Positions 20,688 through 31,757 are shown, numbered from the stretch's first letter. The stretch: DNA of 64,000 bases from Petrolisthes cinctipes (GCA_033782935.1 JAWQEG010000365.1:806001-870000); one strand, 5' to 3'. Notes: generated from the letters alone by a model not told the origin. Numbers and translations are program-made.

Positions 20688-21477
20688 CTGGGGGAGAAAA
20701 GAATACACAAACATGGGTTAACACGTGCAAACACTGGAACACAAACCCATCCTCCCCGAAGGAAAGAAGCGCGGGACACGCCCGCTGAACCTGGGGACCA
20801 GAACACGATCCCCCACACTCGCGCAGCCGCCCAGGGAAAAACCCCGTAAAACCAGAATCGTCCGCCACATGGAGCGGGTAAAAAAGGGCCCCCCCGGACA
20901 GATGAACCAGAAGGAGGGGTAGGAGGGGACCCGATAGCCTGAGAAGAAACACTCCAGGCTGAAAATAAAGGAAGAACCCCAAAATAAAATAAAAAACCCC
21001 CGCCCGGGAGAGGAAGAGAGAACCAGGGCACAATTCTCACTCCCCCCTACCGAGAGGGGACACATAATAATCGGGGAAGGCAAGAGGAAGGGCTGCAAAG
21101 ACCCCATGTGGTCACCACGTGGGGCGGGGACGTCCCACGTGGCGCCCACTAACCTCGCTAAAAACCCCAGAAAACCCCGATAAAATACACACGAAGAATG
21201 TACTAGTGGCAGGAGGGACAGTGAAAGAGGGGACAGACGGAGAAAAACTCCGAAAACAGGGGCTGAAAAGCCCCCTTCGCTTAAGGAAAGAACTAAGTCC
21301 TAACGAAGAAAAAACCCCCATAAACACCTAAAAACCCTCCTAGAAAACACACATGATACATCTGCAAAGCAGGCTAGCCACTAGAACACAAAAGAAAAAC
21401 TTAGCAGGAACACGCGACACAATACCATAGCGTAGCAGCGAGGAGCGTAGATGTTGACAGAAACGTGTTCCGCGACA

Positions 21478-21698
21478 GAGTGGGCGAGCGGTATTCAGCG
21501 GAGGAGGGGCTTAATACCTCACCTCACCACCACCAGGTGGCTCCACTATCAGTACAGCGCCAGATTTGAATTTTATTTACTTCTGATGAACGTCACGGAA
21601 TTGACCCTTCCAACCCAGATTATGCCTACACGGGGCCTGGGCTTGTGAAGGGGCCTATTCTATAGCAAACAGCTGTGCTGGTTTCACTATACCAATAA
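21478..21698. repeat. DIRS copy 1 right inverted terminal repeat
   Basis: Reverse complement of 14316-14520, plus the terminal ACTATACCAATAA that is matched only by the internal complementary region. Confidence 0.85.
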
Positions 21699-21929
21699 AT
21701 ATCAGTGCTTGTCTGGTATGTATGGTATTTTAAGTTGTGGCTGCCTCTAGTGGATCGTATACTTGTAGGGTGTAGATATGTGTCTTTGTCTATGTCAACT
21801 AACTGGTTTGTGATTTTGTATATCATCTGTTGTCTGTGTATCTGTCTTCGTGTTACTAATGGGTCTAGTTTTGTGTCTTGTTTAAGCAAAGTGACTGATG
21901 TAGTGTGTCTGTAATCACGTCTGGCCCAT
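21699..21929 (-). mobile_element. LINE fragment, upstream part (5'-truncated)
   Basis: Minus-strand translation gives LLKQDTKLDPLVTRRQIHRQ, MIYKITNQLVDID and SIRSTRGSHNLKYHTYQ, the C-terminal third of a non-LTR reverse transcriptase ORF (conserved R..H..K). It joins the SFFPRSIQEWN segment at 14.25 kb once the DIRS is removed. The 5' truncation abuts the target duplication at 21930. Confidence 0.8.
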
Positions 21930-21984
21930 CACTGAAGGCTGATGCTGTACCTTCGCTGTTTCTCCCAAAACAGGAGGATGATTC
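21930..21984 (+). pseudogene. THAP zinc-finger exon, 3' part
   Basis: Starts with the second copy of the 21-bp target duplication and continues in the THAP frame as PSLFLPKQEDDS, then a donor TCAG|GTAGGC. AVPSLF corresponds to the AVPTIF box ending THAP domains, which confirms that the two parts were once contiguous. Confidence 0.75.
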
Positions 21985-22156
21985 AGGTAGGCAATATGGA
22001 CTCTTATCTGTTACTGCCAATACTTTCGGTATAATACTTATTGTGCAAAACTTACTAAATATCATCTTTCATTTGCAATTAGTAGGAGCTGACAAATATT
22101 TCTTGATGGTGCTTGTTAACAGGTTAAAATAAGTCTTGTGCATAGATATGGGCTGC

Positions 22157-22286
22157 CCCTAATCTTCTAACTATACCAGGAAACAGACCCCATCGATGGT
22201 ACTAATAAGGGACCTGTTTAGTGGCTTACTTTGGAGAAATCAAGGACTTTCCAACTCACTAACAAAATAATCTTCTGCCCTTAATT
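22157..22286. mobile_element. MITE family A, copy 2 (left end decayed)
   Basis: Body blocks CAGGAAACAGACCCC, GGTACTAATAAGGGACC, GGCTTACTTTGG and CAAGGACTTTCCAA precede a right end CTTCTGCCCTTAATTAA. Confidence 0.6.
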
Positions 22287-22296
22287 AATGGTACAG

Positions 22297-22426
22297 GAGT
22301 CGATGGATGGCAAATCCGTGGACGAGAGGTTCCTACAACTCCTTCGTCACGGTGGAGGGAGATAAGGCTGGACTGAGGAACCGAAATCCACTCACCAGGC
22401 CTTTAGTCAACTCCAACCAGAAGAAG
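22297..22426 (+). CDS. Amine oxidase exon g
   Basis: Acceptor ATGGTACAG and donor AGAAG|GTAAGAG. Encodes SRWMANPWTRGSYNSFVTVE, the strongly conserved W..dP...GSY block of the FAD domain, then LTRPLVNSNQKK. It lies 10 bp after MITE A2. Confidence 0.85.

Positions 22427-22458
<32 letters not shown>
22427..22458. repeat. (GA)n at the exon g donor
   Basis: The GA run begins within the splice donor context, GTAA(GA)n. Confidence 0.9.
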
Positions 22459-22463
<5 letters not shown>

Positions 22464-22569
22464 TTTGATTAATTTATTACACCCGTAGGTGGTAGCTATA
22501 AAGTACTTGCCGTGAATGAACGCTTACCATTAAAATTTAGCTCATAAGGCGATCTCTCCCCCACATCCT

Positions 22570-22680
22570 TCACTGTTGCTGTCCCGCCTCTCTGTCACCT
22601 TCTACCTAGTCCTACAAGGTCTTCCAGGACTATAGCGATAGTCTCTTTCACCCTCGATTGAATCACTGTTTCTGGCCAGG
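22570..22680 (+). repeat. SINE-like fragment
   Basis: GTTGCTGTCCCGCC, GTCACCTTCTACC, GGTCTTCCAGGAC and TTCACCCTCGATTGAATCA resemble the 3' portion of the dispersed SINE-like family. Confidence 0.4.
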
Positions 22681-22693
22681 TATTGTACTGTGG

Positions 22694-22864
22694 CAGGATA
22701 TTTAAGAGAAGAACTTCTTTTTGGTAAATTGGAGGCTACTGGGTCCTCCAAACTATTTCATGAAACAGCTCTTCTATTACAATCGTTAAGGTGATTTGTT
22801 TCATGGAATAGCTTGAAGAGATTAGTAACCCTCCATTTTACTGAAAAGAAATTCTCCCCTTAAC
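22694..22864. mobile_element. MITE family A, copy 3
   Basis: Left TTTAAGAGAAGAACTTC and right GAAATTCTCCCCTTAA are inverted; the centre carries GGTAAATTGGAGGCTACTG and TTCATGAAACAGCTC. Confidence 0.65.
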
Positions 22865-22867
22865 AGT

Positions 22868-22870
22868 GTC

Positions 22871-22909
<39 letters not shown>

Positions 22910-22942
22910 GGTGTTGTTCTGGGCTGGGAAAATAACATTGTG

Positions 22943-22990
<48 letters not shown>
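22868..22990. repeat. Two (CT)n blocks with duplicated flank
   Basis: (CT)n at 22869-22905 and 22951-22987 are each followed by CGTTAGGTGTTGT, a duplicated ~82-bp unit that mimics the exon h acceptor region (TTTAGATGTTGTACTGGGCTG). Confidence 0.8.
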
Positions 22991-22991
<1 letters not shown>

Positions 22992-23064
22992 GGTGTTGTA
23001 CTGAACTGAAAATATAATAGTGTCTTTTCTCTTTCTCTCACACACACTCCCTGTTTCTCTTTAG

Positions 23065-23187
23065 ATGTTGTACTGGGCTGGGGAGCACCTCAGCAACACT
23101 CGCTACGGCACTGTGGACGGAGCCATGGATACGGGGGAGACACAGGCATACAGACTTATTGATGCCAACCCAAAGTACTGGAAGTAA
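23065..23187 (+). CDS. Amine oxidase terminal exon
   Basis: Acceptor TTTCTCTTTAG. Encodes MLYWAGEHLSNTRYGTVDGA then MDTGETQAYRLIDANPKYWK and TAA. The AGE..S....G...GA..SG consensus is the C-terminal FAD-binding fingerprint of flavin amine oxidases. Phase 0 with exon g. Confidence 0.88.
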   Translation: MLYWAGEHLSNTRYGTVDGAMDTGETQAYRLIDANPKYWK

Positions 23188-23454
23188 CACACACACACAC
23201 ACACACACACAGTATAATTAGGTACGCACAGACACAATATAATGAGATACACATATAGTAAAATTATAGTCACTCGCACACAGTATAATTAGCTAAACAC
23301 ACACACTAACACATACTTGCCTAATATAAATACCTGTGCAACGTGGGAAAGCTTTAACACACAATGGTACCAGGGTTTGTGTGTTGCTATTCATCATTAA
23401 TTGAACAAAGGACAAACTCGTAAGCATAATATCACAGAATTTTTTTTCTTGGAT

Positions 23455-23525
23455 AGTTAAGCAGAGAAACACTAGACTAATTGGAGGGCTACTTAATCGA
23501 AAGTAGTTCTCTCCTTTAATTAATT
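23455..23525. mobile_element. MITE family A, short deleted copy 4
   Basis: Left TTAAGCAGAGAAAC and right GTTCTCTCCTTTAA with only AATTGGAGGGCTAC between them; an internal deletion derivative. Confidence 0.4.
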
Positions 23526-23884
23526 AAATAGGAACGTGGCGTTAACCTAAAGAAGCAGAAATGAAATGTTCTTATATGGTGTTATTCCTTATCCATTCTG
23601 TCAAGTTAATGCATATTTCAATTCAAAACATTTCTTATTAATCAAAGTTAAAGTTTTTTGATACATGTTATTACACGATTATGTAAATCACAATGTAACT
23701 GGATTATGATTTTGATTTTAGTTGAAATATAATTTGCATCACAATTGTTGTTTCTCTCACAGGCATCACAGCCCCATTCGATTCTTCAACTGTTCCTCCT
23801 TTTAATTATTTCTTCATGCTTGCTGTCCTGCTCCTCAATCACCTTCTCCCTCAGTCTCGCCCCAACCATACTGGAGTGAAGACG
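23526..23884. other. A/T-rich stretch without a gene
   Basis: A SINE-like fragment (TTCAACTGTTCCTCC...CATGCTTGCTGTCC) lies at about 23785-23860. Nothing else was recognised. Confidence 0.35.
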
Positions 23885-24395
23885 TATTCCTGGAGCTCTG
23901 CCTGTATTGTTGTTTGTGTTGTTCCTGCATACTAGTTTGTGTGTTGTTGTTTCTGTGGCGTTATAGGTGTTGTTTATCTGTTCCATCTCGTTTTTTTGTG
24001 GTTTTGGTGTTTGTGGTATTGTTGTTTGTGGTTTGTTTGTCTTGTTGTGGTTCTGTGTGTGTATGTTCGTGTGTGTTCAGTTGTTCGCTTCCCATCTAGG
24101 CCTTGCCTGGCCTGATGGAGAGCGCGGATTCGGATGTGGCTTCCTGCCTGGAGGCCGACTTGACCATGTCGGAGGAGGATGAGCTGCCTTCTCGCAACCC
24201 TCCCCCCCCTCTCCTCGGTCACTCCGCGGCTCAGGTTGCAGCCTTCCACCTCCTCAACCTCTACCAAGCGACCCGTTGATGCCTCATCCGACTCCTTGCA
24301 GGATTCTGATGGTGTGGACTGTTTGCCTCTGGCAGCCAAGACTGCAAAGGGTGCTTCAGCTTGTACCAGTTCTGAAGGCTTGAACTCTGGGCAGA
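23885..24395 (+). mobile_element. 5' fragment of the same non-LTR family as 1-1705, inverted orientation
   Basis: The T/G-rich leader (CTCTGCCTGTATTGTTG...CATCTAGGCC) and ORF1 start (MESADSDVASCLEADLTMSE) match the reverse complement of 1190-1700 closely. Coding stops after GCAAAGGGTGCTTCAGCTTG; the zinc-knuckle part and ORF2 are missing. Keeping the 5' end while losing the 3' end is the reverse of normal LINE truncation. Confidence 0.85.
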
Positions 24396-24845
24396 ATCTG
24401 GTAACTTACTTGTATATAATTCTTGGAGTTGCTGTATTAGTTGATGTTGGAGTTGATGTATTAGGTAACGTGGCAGACAGGGGTGCTTTCTTAGATAATT
24501 GACTTCACAATTTAAATAGACTTAGTTTATTTATATATAGATATACCGTATATATCTCTCTAGGGAATAATAATGATGTGCCTTGTCTTATTTTGTATGG
24601 TCTCTCTTTGTGGAGACAAGTCTATACCCCTTGGAGTCAGTGTTAAGTATCCTACCTACTAGTTTAACTCCTCAGCTTAAATACATTCTCTACTGGAGTT
24701 GCCAGCAAGTCTGGAATCCAATATTACCAATTTAATGGATCATGATTTACTGTGGGTTGTCCTGTGGTAGATGAGTCATGTGGAACTGTGGTCATGAGGT
24801 CTGGAGTCATGTGCCATATGTAGAGGAGTCATGACCCTTGCTCCT
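24396..24845. other. Stretch without a recognised gene
   Basis: A/T-rich, no domain or repeat recognised beyond a TA-rich segment at 24530-24560. Confidence 0.3.
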
Positions 24846-24851
24846 ATCTTC

Positions 24852-24915
24852 AGGTACAGTTGCGGAAGGGAGTTTCTTTATCACCCTGGGCTCCTCTATA
24901 CCCCACAAGGATAGT
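24852..24915 (+). repeat. Dispersed repeat R1, copy 1
   Basis: GGTACAGTTGCGGAAGGGAG and TTTATCACCCTGGGCTCC to CCCCACAAGG are repeated almost exactly at 44420-44485. Confidence 0.8.
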
Positions 24916-25084
24916 GAAGTAGTGTTATCGTTTGTTGTTAATTTTGTCATCTGTTTTCTTATTTATTTTCAGTACGAACTGTTAAATTTATTTTGATAGA
25001 GCCTAGTGAAATGAAGAACGTTGAGTTAAAATAAGCATTTGCTTGACAAAATGGTAAGAACACTCTATGACGAGGAGCCTTTAT

Positions 25085-25112
25085 TGACGACGTTTTGCTA
25101 TTGCTTCTTCAG
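25085..25112 (-). ncRNA. Hammerhead-like core of a Penelope-like tail (degenerate)
   Basis: Reverse complement: CTGAAGA, AGCAATAGC, AAAAC, GTCGTC. The GAAA box has become AAAA. It marks the 3' tail of a minus-strand Penelope-like fragment. Confidence 0.4.
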
Positions 25113-25455
25113 GTCAAAGGCACATCCATATAACATACAGTACTGTGTATCTTATAGTTTTATTTTTATTTGTAAGTGACTGTATTCTGTTTTGTTCCAC
25201 TTCCTGTGTTACCATTCCAGGTATTTTTTTTTATTTGCCCCGATGTTCTTTCCTTTCCCATTATCAGCTCGTCCTCTCCGCCTCTCCCCCCCCCCCATTC
25301 TACCTCCGTTTCCTTCCTCCTGCGTGAATTCACCCACCCTCCCTCCCAACTTCTCTTTCCCCCCTCCTCCCGCCTATCTCGTGACCCTTCCGCCTCTCCC
25401 CCTCTATGAGCGGTATACATATATATTCGTTTACTCTACCTGTCCTCACTCATAC

Positions 25456-25490
25456 CTGAAGAGGGCTACGTGATGTAACCAAAAAGTCGT
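25456..25490 (+). ncRNA. Hammerhead-like core of a second Penelope-like tail (degenerate)
   Basis: CTGAAGA, stem II GGCTAC-GTGAT-GTAACC (5 of 6 pairs), then AAAA and AGTC. It lies 370 bp from, and in opposite orientation to, the core at 25085. Confidence 0.45.
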
Positions 25491-25529
25491 ATATCTTTTT
25501 CAATAAATTACAAATAAATGTGGGCTTTT

Positions 25530-26195
25530 CACTAGACTTCTGCATTCATGCGCGCTCCATGGGGAAGGGTAGAGGCGGAGGTTGTAGGGGGGGGGGGAGG
25601 TTGCGGGGGAGTATACAGGCGGGGGTGAGCGAGGGAACTGGGTGTGTGTTGGGGGTGGCAGGGTATAGTGCAGAAAAACTACTGTCCACAGATAAAAGAC
25701 CCAGTGATTTATTATTATGAGACCAATCCATTTACATATATAATAAATGAAAAAATATATATAATCATTACAATGACAAAGCTTTCACAAAAGAAAAAAA
25801 ATAAAGATTTGATTAATACTGTACTTACGCCCCCCTTGTTAACTAAAATTTACCCAATAGATTTAATACAATGATTTCAAACACTACCTTTCCCCTTACT
25901 CTACTCGAAACTTCAATATTAAAAAAACTAGATTAGAACACAGCCTTGCACCTTGACAATATACAAAAATAGAAAATTATTTAGACTAGAGACCAGAAAT
26001 TTTCTTAGTTAACCCCAAAATTAAGTACAAGGGAAAAAAAATACATATACCACCTGTAGCACCCCACTGGAGACAGGACTCCCACTTACTATACCACCCC
26101 CCTCCCAATTGTGAATGGACCTAGACTTCGCAATCACAATCACCTACCGTAGGAGTCAGTTTCCAGCAGAATTGCTTACAGGATTATACACCTGC
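25530..26195. other. Stretch without a gene
   Basis: G-rich 25560-25640, then A/T-rich. It could be 3' long-terminal-repeat sequence of the gypsy element, but no matching copy was found on its other side. Confidence 0.25.
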
Positions 26196-26214
26196 CATAC
26201 ACGTGGCATTTATC

Positions 26215-26400
26215 AAAAAAAAACAAGACACAGGCCAACTAGTACTTTACCAAAAACAACACTGCACTAGTGGCTTACCAAAAAATAATATTGGCCAACT
26301 AGTGGCGTTACCAACAATAATACTGGCCAACTAGTGGCTTTTACCAGAAATAATAATAATATACAACTAGTGGCTTTACCAAAAATAATAATAATCTTAT
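26215..26400. repeat. Minisatellite, ~42-bp unit
   Basis: Five imperfect units with GGCCAACTAGTGGCTTTACC followed by (A)AATAATAAT. Confidence 0.85.
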
Positions 26401-27360
26401 GCCTGACACCCTAATTCCTAAGCCAGTTCACCAACAGATGAGGCAAGTTCCCATGTGGACAATATGGCGTCACGAGCTGCTCGAGTCTGCTCGGGACGAG
26501 AGAAGAGTGACAATTAATTTAAAACAAATAATTACACTCCCTGAGTCAACCCACAAGATTTCAAAAAATAATTATTCACCAAGATAGCCTCTACCAAACC
26601 TTAACACAGAGGCAGGAATTTATTACTGTATTCTTTAAAGTCTCAACTTGGAACAAATATTCGTAACACGTTACCTGCTCGGGACGAGAGAGAAGAGTGG
26701 AGACGAGACAGCTGTCTACTCTACCGTCCCTCTCTCTCGCTTGGCAAGGCGGGAAAGATGCCACACACTTCCACATAAATAAATCTTTATGACAACTTTA
26801 AATTTACACTCAATAGATTATTCAATGAAACCTGGTTATCATAATAAAATAAGATTCAGTCTTAATTATATCCCCATCATCATATCACAATATTACAACC
26901 TCTGTCGTCACTTCCGGTTCCAATGTTTATGTATATTTGGGAACGAGATTATCACAATTGCCACATCAACAATGTTACCAACTCCCCTAAGTAAGTTTCA
27001 GTTTGCAGGCCAAAAATAAGGCAAGAAAGGCAAGATTATTCCTATTTACACTATTTACACCCATGTTCATTCCGCTTCCGTCGCAAGCTTCATCTCCTAA
27101 GGTGAAACAACTTAAGAATTAATTATTAGGAAATAATAGGAGCGTTACACACGCCCATTCTTAGGAGCTGAAACTTACGGTAGGATTACAAAACATTCCC
27201 CAACCAACAATACACAATACTTATTCTAACACAGATCATTCCTCAACTCCAGGTTAATTGCAACATCTTACTAAGCAACATCAGACATTCATCTCATTCC
27301 TACCTTCGACTAGAATTAGAATTATAGTAGCTACTCATACTGAACAATACAGCAATATAT
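26400..27360. other. Non-coding stretch with a short duplicated motif
   Basis: The motif CTGCTCGGGACGAGAGA..AGAGTG occurs at 26491 and 26673. No gene recognised. Confidence 0.35.
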
Positions 27361-27364
27361 ATCA

Positions 27365-27590
27365 TTATTTCATCCGAGTTCTCTCCTCTTAAGGAAAGTT
27401 ACACTCATATTGAACCCATTGAAATATATCCTTGTATCACCTGACTTAGTTCTCTCCCCTTAAGGAAAGTTACTATTACCTTATTACAACACACTGTCTT
27501 ATCTACAATACATCAAAATATATCATTATATCACCTGACTTAGTTCTCTCCCCTTAAGGAAAGTTACTCTTCACCTTATTACACCACAAT
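27365..27590. repeat. Tandem repeat, ~95-bp unit, three copies
   Basis: Each unit holds GTTCTCTCCCCTTAAGGAAAG, TTACACC/CAACAC and AAATATATC..T.TATCACC, at about 27380, 27450 and 27545. Confidence 0.8.
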
Positions 27591-28144
27591 GTCTAATTAA
27601 GCATTACATCTTAGACCCCAGCCACTCTCTACACTAGTGATGACAACTTGGGGAACTTCCACCCGGACGTTCCAACCGCCACTCAGTCCTACGTTGACAG
27701 AAATAAGCGATAGCATTCATTCTACATGTGTGTAACATTCTCTCTCTAGATTTACCCTCTTACTCTTTCCAACAGTTAGTGACTGAAGAGTGCCTCCTCA
27801 AGTGATTCTAAGCGCTCACCAATGGGAATGACTGTAGAAGTGAGGACTGAAGAGGCCATGGCAATCGATCACCATTGTAACCATTCCTCGAATTAAAGTC
27901 ATGATGTCAAATCTTCGAAATAGACATAGGATTACCTTACACATAAATACTCGTAATTATTAAGACATTTCCCTGAGAATTCGTACCCAGTATTACCCAG
28001 AAGAGACGTAGTCTTTAGCTGATCTTCCGATGTTGGGAACCAACCTTAGGGTTCCTTACACAGAGATACTCCCTGTTCATTCCATTCCTACTCATTAACT
28101 TTTCTATGCAGACCTTACACATCACAGGGTGTTTCTATACCCTA

Positions 28145-29588
28145 TTAACATTCCTCAATAAACCTTCTCGGAGGTTGATGGTGGCGGGGAGGAAGGCATT
28201 GATCCTCCTCCTCCTCATCCAAGTCCTGAGCTATTTCCACCTCTTCCGCCTCCGGAATTATCTCATGGCGGCTTACATACGGCTTTAGTTTCTCAGCCGC
28301 TCTTTGTATCACTTTCCCTGAGTATGGGTCCTCGAGCACATATAACTGACCATCCCTTATTGAATCACTTACTCGATAATGACCCTTCCACTTAGGATTC
28401 AGTTTTGTACAGGTACCAGCCAACGTCATCTCAGACTTCACCCACACCAAACCACGAACAGGTACCTTCTCCGCTTTACGCTTTCGGTTTGCTACTGCCC
28501 GGTACCTCCTCTGTGACTGGACACTAGCTTCCTTTAAGAGCTGTTTAAGTTTTTGCTTTTCACTGTCTCCGGATGGTACAGTCCTGAGGGGTGTGGTGAC
28601 TGTCCGTGGCGGGTGCCTAGCAAAGAATGCAATATATGGGGTAACACCTGTGCTACCATGCACTGCTAGGTTCATGTGGGTCTGGCACTCAGTCAACAGT
28701 GTAGGCCACCTCAATGGATATCCCTTACATAACTGGGCCAAAACGGTTTTTAGGGTGCGGTGCATTCTCTCAATCAGACCATTTGACTGAGGGTGGTATG
28801 GGGTCGTGAAGAGAAGCTCAACACCATGCTGGTCTGCCCAAGTCCTCATCTCTCTTCCGGTGAATTCCAGGGCGTTGTCACACAGAAGTGCCCCGGGTGT
28901 GCCAATATCTGAGGTGAACTGGGATAATCTAGCTACAATACCCTGTGCATATTTAGATTTCAGTGGATAGAACTTAACAAATCTAGAGAAGTGATCTATT
29001 ACAGTTAAAATATACGTGTTACCATCTTGACCTGATGTCATATCTGTTAAGTCAATGGCAATTCTTTCCAATGGCTGAGACACTACTGGTAATTCCCTAT
29101 AAGGTTGTGACAAACCCGTGTTATGCTTATACTGCTGACAATTTATACATTCTTTCAAATATTGTACCACATCAGTTTTCAATGTTGGCCAGTAAAACAT
29201 CTCTTCTGCTTTCTTGATTGACTTATACTGTCCAAAATGTCCAGACTGATCATGTGCAATCTCTAGGGCCTTATGGACTAACTGACGTGGCACCACTACA
29301 GTGTACATGAAACTACCATCCACCCTTGTTCTTACATAATGCAATACACCCTCCAGAATCTCAAACTGATCCAACGTGTTACGAGAAATTTTTCTCCTGG
29401 GCACTGCTCCACCCTGTAAATACTCTAGCAGTTCGTTCCAAGTTGGATCCGCTCGCTGTTCTCTTACAAACTCTTCCCTAACTAGACCTAACCAAGTGAC
29501 ATTTGGTTGGTGTACAATGACCCATACTGGTCGTGACAGTTGATCAGCTACAATATTATATTTCCCCTTCTCATACTTGAGGCGATAA
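28145..29588 (-). pseudogene. Gypsy integrase
   Basis: The open frame runs 29404-28145; the same frame extends upstream with stop-free linker from the RNase H junction. HHCC zinc domain: H..GHFGQYKS...C..C (IAHDQSGHFG, CINCQQYKH). DDE core: AIDLTDM (first Asp), LLCDNALEFTG (second Asp), and NGLIERMHRTLK (catalytic Glu). Then a C-terminal SH3-like segment (NPKWKGHYRVSDSI) and an acidic tail. It inserts the element cDNA. No chromodomain seen. The frame is offset from the RNase H frame, so a frameshift precedes it. Confidence 0.9.
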
Positions 29589-30479
29589 TTGTACTCTCAT
29601 CTCAAGCATCCACCTAGTGACTCGAGGTGATTTTGTACGTTTACGAAAGATACTAGTAAGAGGCTGATGATCTGTTTGTATTTCAAAAGTTGTTCCCCAT
29701 AGAAAATGATGAAAATTCCTGCATGCTAATACTACAGAAAGTGCTTCTTTGTCTGTAACAGAATATCCATTTTCACACCTACTTAATTTCTTAGAGAAAT
29801 AACCCAAAGGTTTGACTGTCCTGTCAGGTTGGACCTGATGCAGAACGGCTCCTACAGACTCATTACTCGCATCTGTGACTAATATGAGTGGAAGATCAGG
29901 TTGGTACTTTACAAGAACTGGGGTAGACATCAGTTTCTTCTTCAGTGTTTCAAAGGCATCCTGACATTGATCTGACCATTTGAACATGACACTGATTTTT
30001 GTTAAATGGGTTAGCGGGGCGGCAATTTTGGAAAACTCAGGAACAAACTTTCGGTAAAATCCGCACATCCCGACAAATCTTCTTACTTCCTTTACATTTG
30101 TGGGTGGCTTCTGCTGGCTGATCGCTTCAATATTTTTAGGATCGGGTGTACTTCCTGTTTTTGAAACTCTATGACCCAAAAATTTAACTTCACCCTTGGC
30201 AAAATCACACTTAGTTAAATTTAACTTTACCCCTTTCTTCTCAAACATGCCAAAAAGTCTCTGCAACCTCTGCATCAATTGTTCAAAGTTATCCGCCCAC
30301 AAGATCACATCATCGAGGTAATTCTTCACCCAACCTTCCTTAAATAATGGTGCCAAAAGTTCGGCCATATTGCGTGAAAAAATGGCAGGTGCACAGCTCA
30401 ATCCGAATGGTAACCTTCTGAAGCGATATAGTGATACACCATCAGAGAAAGTGGTCAAATCTCTACTGCTCTCATCCAA
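29571..30479 (-). pseudogene. Gypsy RT C-terminal half and RNase H
   Basis: RT motifs: FRRLPFGLSCAPAIFSRNM, NYLDDVILWAD (YLDD), LGHRVSKTGSTPDP and FVGMCGFYRKFVPEFS. RNase H: LILVTDASNESVGAVLHQV, TDKEALSVVLACRNF and IQTDHQPL (the D-E-D residues). It follows protease/RT in the same frame after a TAA at 30492. Near 29590 a one-base loss shifts the frame into RVQLSPQV and stop. Confidence 0.9.
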
Positions 30480-30491
30480 CTCAATTTGAAA

Positions 30492-31724
30492 TTATGCATC
30501 CTTGAGATCTAAAGTGATGTAATATTGGTGTCCTGCGGCATTACCTACTAAATCTTCAAGACGCGGCAACGGATATACATCATCTGCTAAGTGTTCATTT
30601 ACTCTCCGGAAATCTAAACACATCCTCTTATCACCATCTGGTTTGTTCACAAGGACAATTGGTGACATCCACGCAGCGCTGGAAGGTTCAATCACACCTC
30701 CCTCTTCCATTTCATCCAGCATCTGTGCAATGACTACTTTTGCATGTTCAGGGTAACAGTATACTGGAGACTTACATGGAGTTTGATCTGATACAGAAAT
30801 GTGTGCAGGCTCTCCAGCAATTCTTCCCAAGTCTTGGCTTTCAAGCACAAACAACCCTTCATGATCTAACACTACCTGTGACAATTTTGACCGTTGTTCA
30901 GAATTAAGGTGGGACCAATCTTGCTCATCAACTAACCATTGCAGTCTTTCTCGCCGGGTTCCTTCTCCTTCGGTCTGATCGAAATGAGACACTAATTCGT
31001 TGGAAATTTGGGTACGGTACACTGACAAATTTGGATCAATGATTGATTCTGGGCAAATTTCATACTGAGCTACTTCGGTTCTACTCTGAATGAATCTGTA
31101 AACCTTCGATTGGCATTCAACAACTATAGGTACAGTCTGATCTGCACGGACTTCTGCAAGATAGGGACATCCTGGAAGTGAATACCGAGGATGTGGATAT
31201 ACAATCAAAATAGTACCGGGAGATTCTTTTACATCTGCCCTAAGAACTTTGGTTTGGTGTGGCTCAAGATGTATCGTATTTGCAACATGTACTCTTGTTC
31301 TTTCAGGGCAATTGGTCGGTTTATTTCTTAAGTTACTTTGACGGATTCTTTGTACTTCATTTCTGGCAAGTTTCACATGATACACTCGGTAAGGTTCTCC
31401 ACCCCAAATCATTACCTTTTCTGCCTGGTTCCAGGTTAAACTTGCTCGTCGGGCAATGTCACATCCCAGCAAAATATCACTATTCAAGTATGAATCAGGG
31501 ACTACTGACACCCATTGTTGGTGTTTCTCTTGACTTCCTACATGTACTATTATTTTTGCCATCCCAAAAATTCTCAAAGGTTGACCAGTTATTCCTGTAA
31601 GTGATGGTAAGCATCTGGATTTATCAACAGGGAGACCTAATCTTCGTACAGTACTTCCTTTTATCAATGTTACATTACTCCCTGTATCTAGCATAGCAGT
31701 ACAAATGTGGTCATTTACTATCAA
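30492..31724 (-). pseudogene. Gypsy protease and RT N-terminal half
   Basis: Aspartic protease signature AMLDTGSNVTLIKG near the start, a long linker, then RT fingers: SPIVLVNKPDGDKRMCLDFR and YYITLDLKDA, where a TAA (30492-30494) cuts the frame immediately before the next RT residue of the conserved DLKDA block. The downstream frame is the same, so this is a single nonsense change. It starts just after gag; any frameshift/readthrough site is not resolved. Confidence 0.88.
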
Positions 31725-31757
31725 ATTGACTACTGGGGTAAGATCTACAGATTCTAG

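Larger units (their letters stand above)
14261..21698 (-). mobile_element. DIRS-type tyrosine-recombinase retrotransposon, copy 1 (7438 bp)
   Basis: Gag, RT-RNase H and tyrosine recombinase genes lie on the minus strand between inverted terminal repeats, with an internal complementary region near the left end. It lacks LTRs and a DDE integrase. About 98% of positions look the same as copy 2 by eye. Ends are TAGTGCATTTG at left and CCAATAA at right. No target duplication is evident, as expected for DIRS. It is inserted into the LINE. Confidence 0.93.

Noticed and set aside
20465..21149. Hydrophobic/Cys-rich minus-strand frames of 132-191 codons at the DIRS 5' end
   Set aside because: They overlap each other and gag exon 1 and lack recognisable domains; probably leader sequence, although an upstream gag exon could be hidden here.
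26591..27019. Small frames in 26.6-27.0 kb
   Set aside because: Short, no domain, A/T-rich; no better than chance.
25670..28140. 3' LTR of the gypsy element
   Set aside because: No matching direct repeat upstream of gag (33.2-34.5 kb), no clear TG...CA ends.
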